Notes under the pieces: model-generated
What the model saw: the letters and a program-made list of their open reading frames with translations, nothing else
Told to the model about the DNA's origin: nothing
Database searches by the model: none
Program-made: the position numbers and the translations under genes
Assembly: GCA_035506315.1 (NCBI GenBank)
Contig: DATJPQ010000240.1
Location: 1-10,618, forward strand
Source of the DNA: MWDT01 sp035506315
Lineage (GTDB): Bacteria > Verrucomicrobiota > Verrucomicrobiia > Opitutales > Opitutaceae
Direction: 5' to 3'
DNA: 10,618 bases
Shown here: piece by piece, positions 6,393 to 10,618 of the stretch
Layout of the letters: every line of letters starts with the position of its first letter
Position numbering within the stretch: position 1 is the stretch's first letter

Positions 6393-6611
6393 TTACTTGC
6401 CGAGGAACAGGGAATAGAACGCGACCGCTTCGGCCAGCGCCATACCGAGGATGGATTGAACGAGGATCTTGCCGGACGCGCCGGGATTGCGGCCGACCGA
6501 CTCGACGGCCTTGGTGCCGACGAGCGCCACGCCGATGGCGGCGGCGACGCAACCGAAGGTTCCCTGAATGTTGCCAGTGATGCCAGTGGCTTCTGCGATG
6601 AGGTTGATCAT
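6393..6611 (-). CDS. atpE: F1Fo ATP synthase subunit c (proteolipid)
   Basis: The 72-residue product is the c subunit, the ion-carrying monomer of the rotor ring. It has two hairpin membrane helices: the first contains GCVAAAIGVALVGTKAVESV, the second ILVQSILGMALAEAVAFYSL with carboxylate E61. The polar loop R41-N42-P43 aligns with R41-Q42-P43 of E. coli, so numbering matches without gaps. E61 is followed by alanine (A62) rather than the Ser/Thr of Na+-binding rings, which fits proton coupling. The first-helix glycine motif is AxAxGxA (residues 23-29) in place of GxGxGxG. Spacing is 70 bases after atpB and 56 before atpF. The leader lacks a Shine-Dalgarno. Confidence 0.98.
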   Translation of the reverse strand: MINLIAEATGITGNIQGTFGCVAAAIGVALVGTKAVESVGRNPGASGKILVQSILGMALAEAVAFYSLFLGK

Positions 6612-6681
6612 GATGGTATGTTTTTTGGTGGGTTGACCGCCGTGCGCGCATTAATTTGGGCACGCTCCCGGCGGGAAAGGG

Positions 6682-7575
6682 TTAGTGATGGCCTCCGGCA
6701 CCCTCCTTGGGTTCGTCGTGGTGCTCGTCGCCGTGGTTGCAGATGAGGCCGATATAGACACTCACAAGCAGGGTGAACACGAGCGCCTGTACCAGGCCGA
6801 TGATGATTTCGAGAAAGTAGAACGGAACAGGCAGGCCCCACTTGAAGAGACCGGACATCGCATGCAGCAAGTTTTCGCCGCCAAAGACATTGCCGAAGAG
6901 ACGAAAAGAGAGCGAGACCAGGCGAAAGAGAATCGACACGAGCTCGATCAGCCCCACGAAGAAGAAAACGGGAAACAGGGCGTAATAAATCGCGGACGGG
7001 ATGTCTTTTTTCTCGGCCTTGTTGCCGAAGATGTCGAACAGGACCAGCTTTGGCCCCGCGTAGCGCATGATGAAATAGAACCAGCAAATCATCGCCACGG
7101 TAGCGAGTGCGCCGGTGCCGTTCATATCGGCATTGCCCGGGCGAATCAGTTCCTTCCATTCACCATTCTCCCGGACCAGCAGCGTGCCCACGCCGGGAAA
7201 AAGACCGCTCCAGTTTTGGATCAGAATGTAAGTGAACAGTCCGACCAGCAGCGGAAACGCCTTCCGCGCGACTTTGCCGCCCACAATCGGCGCCGTGAGA
7301 TCGAGAACGCCCTCGACCAAGCTCTCGACCACGGCCTGACCGCGGGACGGAATAAGCTGCGGCTTGCGCACGGCGAGCCGGATTACGACGATGAGTACAA
7401 TCGCCACGATCCAACTGGTAACCATGCTGTTGGTCACCGGCAGGCCAATGCCCGGGATCCGAAATAATGCCTCCGCCGTCTGGGACACGCCGCTGTGTTC
7501 CGCAGCGGCAAAAGCAGGAAAACTCGTCATGAGCAGGGACGAGAAGAGGAGCGCCAGAGTTTTTAATCGAGACAT
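6682..7575 (-). CDS. atpB: F1Fo ATP synthase subunit a
   Basis: The 297-residue product is the a subunit, forming the proton half-channels beside the c-ring. Key residues are visible: R225 in SFRLFGNVFGGE (the essential arginine, E. coli R210), N229, E234, and Q263 in GLVQALVFTLLVSVY. N-terminal residues 1-24 (KTLALLFSSLLMTSFPAFA then AA) look like a cleavable signal peptide. Several membrane helices follow (for example 53-68, 108-122, 160-172, 200-216, 252-276), and the tail is His/Asp/Glu-rich (HGDEHHDE). The ATG at 7575 is preferred to the in-frame ATG at 7680, since the added 35 residues are basic and precede the signal peptide. It is the first atp gene here; no atpI is visible. The leader is pyrimidine-rich. 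Confidence 0.97.
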   Translation of the reverse strand: MSRLKTLALLFSSLLMTSFPAFAAAEHSGVSQTAEALFRIPGIGLPVTNSMVTSWIVAIVLIVVIRLAVRKPQLIPSRGQAVVESLVEGVLDLTAPIVGGKVARKAFPLLVGLFTYILIQNWSGLFPGVGTLLVRENGEWKELIRPGNADMNGTGALATVAMICWFYFIMRYAGPKLVLFDIFGNKAEKKDIPSAIYYALFPVFFFVGLIELVSILFRLVSLSFRLFGNVFGGENLLHAMSGLFKWGLPVPFYFLEIIIGLVQALVFTLLVSVYIGLICNHGDEHHDEPKEGAGGHH

Positions 7576-7711
7576 GTGATGAGGGCGCGAAGAGCAGAGC
7601 GAGGAAACAAAAGACGGTACGGTAGGCAAACGCCTTTTTGTGCGGCAAACACGTAAACGAATCGAATCATGTCCCCTCATCTGGGGTATTAGTACGCACG
7701 CCTTTTAGACG
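7576..7711 (-). promoter_or_regulatory. Presumed atp operon promoter/leader region
   Basis: This 136-base gap separates trmB from atpB, both on the minus strand. If the operon has its own promoter it should be here. I see no convincing paired -35/-10 boxes. A weak CCCC/GGGG hairpin sits at 7673-7686, and a short GGCGTTTGCC-type repeat near 7625-7651. Downstream the leader is pyrimidine-rich. Read-through from mnmG-trmB is equally possible. Confidence 0.3.
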
Positions 7712-8389
7712 TCAGCGGCGCACCGCGACCAAGGACTGATAACTCGGCGCCTTTTGCTGAAATACCGTCGCCAGTTCGAACGGCCAGGGCTGGTCGCCAA
7801 GCGATCTCCAGTCGGGATGCTCGCGCAAAAGCAGGGCGGCCTCGGTGAAATAGGGCGCGTAATCCGTACGAAAAAAAAGCGGGGTCCCCCGCTCTGCGCG
7901 TTGTGCGACCTCGTGAAGGAAGTCCGTTTGCAGCAGGCGGTATTTGTGGTGCCTTTTTTTTGGCCAAGGATCGGGGAAAAGCATGTAAATGGCCGAGAAC
8001 TTGGCGCCCGGCGGTAGCACCGCCAAAAAGAGCCGGGCCTCGGCTCGCACAAAATACAGGCGGTCAAGTTTGGCCCGGTCGCGTTTCTTGGTGGCGCGGC
8101 GGACGCGGTCGAGATTGATATCGACGCCAACACAATATTCCCCGGGGTGCGTTTCGGCATAGGCCGTCAGGAAGTGCCCGTGGCCGCAGCCGATCTCCCA
8201 AACGAAACGAACCTGCGGGGGCAGCAGGCGCCCGACCTCCGAACGCAAGGAATCCCTACGCTCTGCCATCCGGGCGAGATACGCAGGGTCGGGCGCATTG
8301 TCATCCAGCCCGGCGTCAACCGTATCATCCGGTGATTGCGGGGCCGGGGAGTGCATCTTGCGTGAGGTAACTGCGATTTTCTTCACCAT
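7712..8389 (-). CDS. trmB: tRNA (guanine-N7-)-methyltransferase TrmB
   Basis: The 225-residue product transfers a methyl group from S-adenosylmethionine to N7 of G46 in the tRNA variable loop. Motifs in order: EIGCGHGHFL at about 65-74 (SAM-binding loop), GVDIN at 88-92, FPDPWPKKRHHKYRLL at about 138-153 (the family hallmark, with the catalytic aspartate), and RTDYAPYFTEA (about 174-184, TD motif that binds the tRNA/SAM). Length is normal. The N-terminal 35 residues before DPAYLARM are low in conservation, and ATG at M12 could also be the start. It follows mnmG by 100 bases, in the position where gidB (rsmG) sits in the gidA-gidB-atp synteny of many bacteria. No Shine-Dalgarno is visible; the AGTAAG direct repeat lies 5 bases upstream of ATG. 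Confidence 0.96.
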   Translation of the reverse strand: MVKKIAVTSRKMHSPAPQSPDDTVDAGLDDNAPDPAYLARMAERRDSLRSEVGRLLPPQVRFVWEIGCGHGHFLTAYAETHPGEYCVGVDINLDRVRRATKKRDRAKLDRLYFVRAEARLFLAVLPPGAKFSAIYMLFPDPWPKKRHHKYRLLQTDFLHEVAQRAERGTPLFFRTDYAPYFTEAALLLREHPDWRSLGDQPWPFELATVFQQKAPSYQSLVAVRR

Positions 8390-8489
8390 ATTAGAGTAAG
8401 ATATGACCCCAGTAGCTTAACGTGTTAATATTAGGGATTAAACAGCAAGTGATATTTTAATATATAGTAAGGTATGGCCCCGTAAACCG
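8390..8489. repeat. AT-rich mnmG-trmB gap with a 16-bp direct repeat
   Basis: AGTAAG(A/G)TATG(A/G)CCCC occurs at 8395-8410 and 8466-8481, same orientation, with two transitions. Between them lie an imperfect palindrome TTAAC-GT-GTTAA at 8417-8428 and an A/T run (GATATTTTAATATATAG, 8451-8467). Composition is far more AT-rich than the genes around it. On the minus strand TATATT-type words could serve as -10 boxes for trmB, but the -35 partner is weak. No DnaA box (TTATCCACA) was found. Confidence 0.6.
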
Positions 8490-10424
8490 TTAATCGCTTG
8501 ACCGCCCCACCCTTTCCCGTGGCGTGCGCGAATTTAAAGCAACCATCAAAACACTGATGTCGGAAGGACTTACTCCGCTGATGCGACTGGCCTGCCCTAG
8601 TGAAAACGGTTTGAAAGCTGCGAGCTTTTGGGCGCTCTCTATCCGCAGGCCTCGGATCGATTTGAAATCCCAATCGGCCGGTATACGGGCGTTTTCCAAA
8701 TCCGAAAATTTCTCGATTTGCCGTAATTCTCGTTGGAGATAGCCAGCGTAACTGATACGATAAAGGACCTCGCGTTGTATTTCAATTGTTTCCAAGGCAA
8801 GTTCTTTTGGTATTGGCAGTGCGCCCAAGCCACTCCCCTCGCCCTGTGCATTCATGCCGTTTTTCGCTGAGGCGCGGCGAATCAGATCGCCCCATTTTAT
8901 CCCCTCGCCTGCTGCCAGGGTCGCCTCTAGATGGTCAACCCATCGATCAACCCTCAGCTTCTTGTCTTCCATACGCGCGAACCGCGATGGTGAGACCAAA
9001 CTGTGCTGTTTGGCATAATGGATGAGACGAAGTTCGGCACTGCCGTGATTGAACAAAAGCCTATGCTCAGCCCGGCTCGTAAACATGCGATACGGTTCAT
9101 TGGTCCCCTTGGTAACCAGGTCATCGATCAGGACGCCAATGTAGCCCTCGTGGCGACCGACGATCAAGGGATCCAGGCCGCGGAGCTTGTTGACTGCGTT
9201 AACGCCGGCGATGAGTCCCTGGCAGGCAGCTTCCTCATAACCAGAAGTGCCATTGATCTGGCCGGCAAAAAAGAGGTTTTCGACCTTCTTGGATTCGAGC
9301 GACGGAAAGAGCTGGGTCGGCGGCGCGAAATCGTATTCCACGGCATAGGCCGGCCGCTGGAGGACAGCTTCCTCCAAGCCCGGCACGCTGTGCACTAATT
9401 CGAGTTGGATATCGAACGGCAGGGATGTGGACAGGCCGTTGACGTAATACTCGTCGGTGCTGAGGCCCTCGGGCTCGAGAAAGAGCAAGTGCCGGGGCTT
9501 ATCGGCAAAACGGACGATCTTGTCCTCAAAGCTTGGGCAATACCGCGGACCGACGCCCTTGATTTCGCCGGAGTACATGGCCGACTTGTGCAGATTATCT
9601 CGCGCAATCTGCGCCGTCTGCGCCGTGGTGTAGGTCAGCCAGCAGGAAACCTGATTGGTGCCCGGGCTCCAGCCCAAGCGCCGTTCGCCGGTACGTTCCA
9701 CGTGGAACAAGTCCTGTGAATCACGCGTGTCATGGAAGGCGAATAGAGTGGGGGTGGGGTCGCCTTTTTGTTCCTCAAGCCGGCTGAAATCGATCGTCCT
9801 ACCAAGCAGGCGAGGGGGGGTGCCGGTTTTAAGCCGCTGTAGCTCGATGCCAGCTTCCAAGAAGCTTGCTGAGAGCGTCTTGGCACTGAAATCTCCCAGC
9901 CTTCCGCCGTCGTTTTTGTTCGTCCCTATGTGCATCAGGCCACGGAGAAAAGTTCCGGTGGTTACGATCACCGTGCGGCCCATGAATTCGATGTCCAGGT
10001 TCGTGCGACATCCGATCACACGTCCGTGCTCGAAGATCAGTCCGGTAACTGTGGCCTGAAACATCTGCAGGTTGGGCTGTAGTTCCAAAATATGCTTGAG
10101 ACGAAACTGGTAGGCTTTCTTGTCGCACTGGGCGCGAGGCGACTGAACTGCCGGGCCCTTCGATGCATTCAACAAGCGAAACTGAATCCCAGTGACGTCG
10201 GTGTTGATAGCCATCTCCCCTCCGAGCGCGTCAATCTCGCGCACGATCTGTCCCTTGGCCTGGCCGCCGATGGCCGGATTGCAGCTCATCTGGGCGATCG
10301 TATCGAGATTGCCAGTCAGGAGTAGGGTCGAGGCGCCCATGCGCGACGCCGCCAGGGCCGCCTCGACTCCAGCGTGCCCCGCACCGCAAACAATCACGTC
10401 AAAAGGTATTTCGTTGTATACCAT
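8490..10424 (-). CDS. mnmG: tRNA uridine-5-carboxymethylaminomethyl modification enzyme MnmG (GidA)
   Basis: The 644-residue flavoprotein acts with MnmE to install the carboxymethylaminomethyl group on U34 of certain tRNAs. Seen in order: FAD motif GAGHAGVEAA (G14, G16, G19), SCNPAIGGQAKGQIV with C48 (E. coli C47), GTFLRGLMHIG, TGTPPRL, VGPRYCPSFEDKIV with C296 (E. coli C277), EPEGLSTDEYYVNG, FFAGQINGTSGYEEAACQGL and TSRAEHRLLF; the C-terminal helical domain ends in QASRISGVSPSDIS. It is about 15 residues longer than E. coli MnmG; a segment of about 18 extra residues lies before QVSCW and contains FHVERT, encoded by the parS-like palindrome. Start ATG 10424 fits the FAD motif distance. It is the most upstream gene in the window. 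Confidence 0.98.
   Translation of the reverse strand: MVYNEIPFDVIVCGAGHAGVEAALAASRMGASTLLLTGNLDTIAQMSCNPAIGGQAKGQIVREIDALGGEMAINTDVTGIQFRLLNASKGPAVQSPRAQCDKKAYQFRLKHILELQPNLQMFQATVTGLIFEHGRVIGCRTNLDIEFMGRTVIVTTGTFLRGLMHIGTNKNDGGRLGDFSAKTLSASFLEAGIELQRLKTGTPPRLLGRTIDFSRLEEQKGDPTPTLFAFHDTRDSQDLFHVERTGERRLGWSPGTNQVSCWLTYTTAQTAQIARDNLHKSAMYSGEIKGVGPRYCPSFEDKIVRFADKPRHLLFLEPEGLSTDEYYVNGLSTSLPFDIQLELVHSVPGLEEAVLQRPAYAVEYDFAPPTQLFPSLESKKVENLFFAGQINGTSGYEEAACQGLIAGVNAVNKLRGLDPLIVGRHEGYIGVLIDDLVTKGTNEPYRMFTSRAEHRLLFNHGSAELRLIHYAKQHSLVSPSRFARMEDKKLRVDRWVDHLEATLAAGEGIKWGDLIRRASAKNGMNAQGEGSGLGALPIPKELALETIEIQREVLYRISYAGYLQRELRQIEKFSDLENARIPADWDFKSIRGLRIESAQKLAAFKPFSLGQASRISGVSPSDISVLMVALNSRTPRERVGRSSD
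9694..9709 (-). promoter_or_regulatory. parS-like ParB binding site inside mnmG
   Basis: On the minus strand this reads TGTTCCACGTGGAACG. The inner 14 bases (9695-9708) are a perfect palindrome, and the 16-mer differs at one end base from the published Pseudomonas parS TGTTCCACGTGGAACA. It encodes L-F-H-V-E-R (codons 239-244 of mnmG). mnmG often lies near parAB and oriC, where parS sites cluster. ParA/ParB genes are not in the window. Confidence 0.7.
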
Positions 10425-10540
10425 TTCAGTTCAATCCCGCAAAAATGCACAAAACACGCGGGAAATCGATCTCAAGGACAAGGCGGGTGGGGGACACACC
10501 GCTCGCCTTATGTCCGACCTCATTGCGTCGTCTGTGTTTG

Positions 10541-10576
10541 CGGCGCGGAGCGCCGTCCACGGGCAGGATGCCCGTG
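10541..10576. repeat. Two adjacent GGA-loop hairpins upstream of mnmG
   Basis: CGGCGC-GGA-GCGCCG (10541-10555) is followed by CACGGGCA-GGA-TGCCCGTG (10558-10576); both stems are perfect and both loops are GGA. On the minus strand the second hairpin would translate as GTGILPV, a phrase I recall from repeat-derived spurious proteins in verrucomicrobial genomes. The rest of 10425-10618 holds an inverted CCCGC/GCGGG pair (10436-10462) and no gene I can support; the mnmG promoter should lie here, but no clear boxes are seen. Confidence 0.65.
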
Positions 10577-10618
10577 CCACTTTCCAATCCACCCCAGCGA
10601 TTATTTCGCAATACATTC

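Noticed and set aside
6337..6663. Longer atpF starting at 6663
   Set aside because: It would add about 109 arginine- and histidine-rich residues overlapping atpE; the b subunit begins well at 6336.
7625..7639. GGC-AAAC-GCC followed by TTTTT as a plus-strand terminator
   Set aside because: A 3-bp stem is too weak and no plus-strand gene precedes it.
7576..7680. Longer atpB starting at 7680
   Set aside because: The extra 35 residues are basic and precede a good signal peptide starting at 7575.
8390..8489. oriC in the AT-rich gap
   Set aside because: No DnaA boxes were recognised, and 100 bases is short for an origin; kept only as an unexplained AT-rich repeat.
10426..10611. Minus-strand small gene containing GTGILPV
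   Set aside because: It is the translation of a hairpin repeat, with no support for a real protein.

Overview
The window reads as a GC-rich bacterial chromosome segment in which every confidently called gene lies on the minus strand. The gene set and order (mnmG, trmB, then atpB-E-F-H-A-G-D-C), the GC-rich composition, dense palindromic repeats, a 'GTGILPV'-encoding hairpin repeat upstream of mnmG, and leaders without Shine-Dalgarno sequences together suggest a member of the Verrucomicrobiota, perhaps Opitutales-like. This assignment rests on recollection and gene order, not on a search, and is moderate at best.

Layout in transcription order (right to left). 10425-10618: mnmG upstream region with two GGA-loop hairpins. 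8490-10424: mnmG, full length, carrying a ParB parS-like palindrome inside a segment that looks like a lineage insertion. 8390-8489: AT-rich gap with a 16-bp direct repeat. 7712-8389: trmB. 7576-7711: gap holding the presumed atp leader or promoter. 6682-7575 atpB (a), 6393-6611 atpE (c), 5743-6336 atpF (b), 5310-5705 atpH (short delta), 3727-5253 atpA (alpha). 3339-3686: a four-helix-bundle (23S rRNA intervening-sequence-protein family) gene bounded by an 18-bp perfect inverted repeat built from octamers. 2418-3293 atpG (gamma), 912-2330 atpD (beta), 418-825 atpC (epsilon). 111-417: hairpin-dense tail with a candidate operon terminator. 1-110: 3' end of an unidentified convergent plus-strand gene.

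The eight atp genes encode a complete F1Fo ATP synthase: Fo (a, c, b), stalk (delta, gamma, epsilon) and the alpha/beta catalytic hexamer. Neighbouring mnmG and trmB are tRNA-modification genes. mnmG next to atp recalls the gidA-gidB-atp synteny found near many bacterial origins, and a parS-like site here supports an origin-proximal location.

The most interesting structure is the interruption between atpA and atpG: a complete four-helix-bundle gene within an inverted repeat that would form a long stem in the atp mRNA. This resembles the layout of 23S rRNA intervening sequences, which encode the same protein family, but here it sits in a protein-coding operon. A second, gene-less inverted pair, built from heptamers, lies between atpD and atpC, and octamers of the same type form the atpG and atpD leaders.
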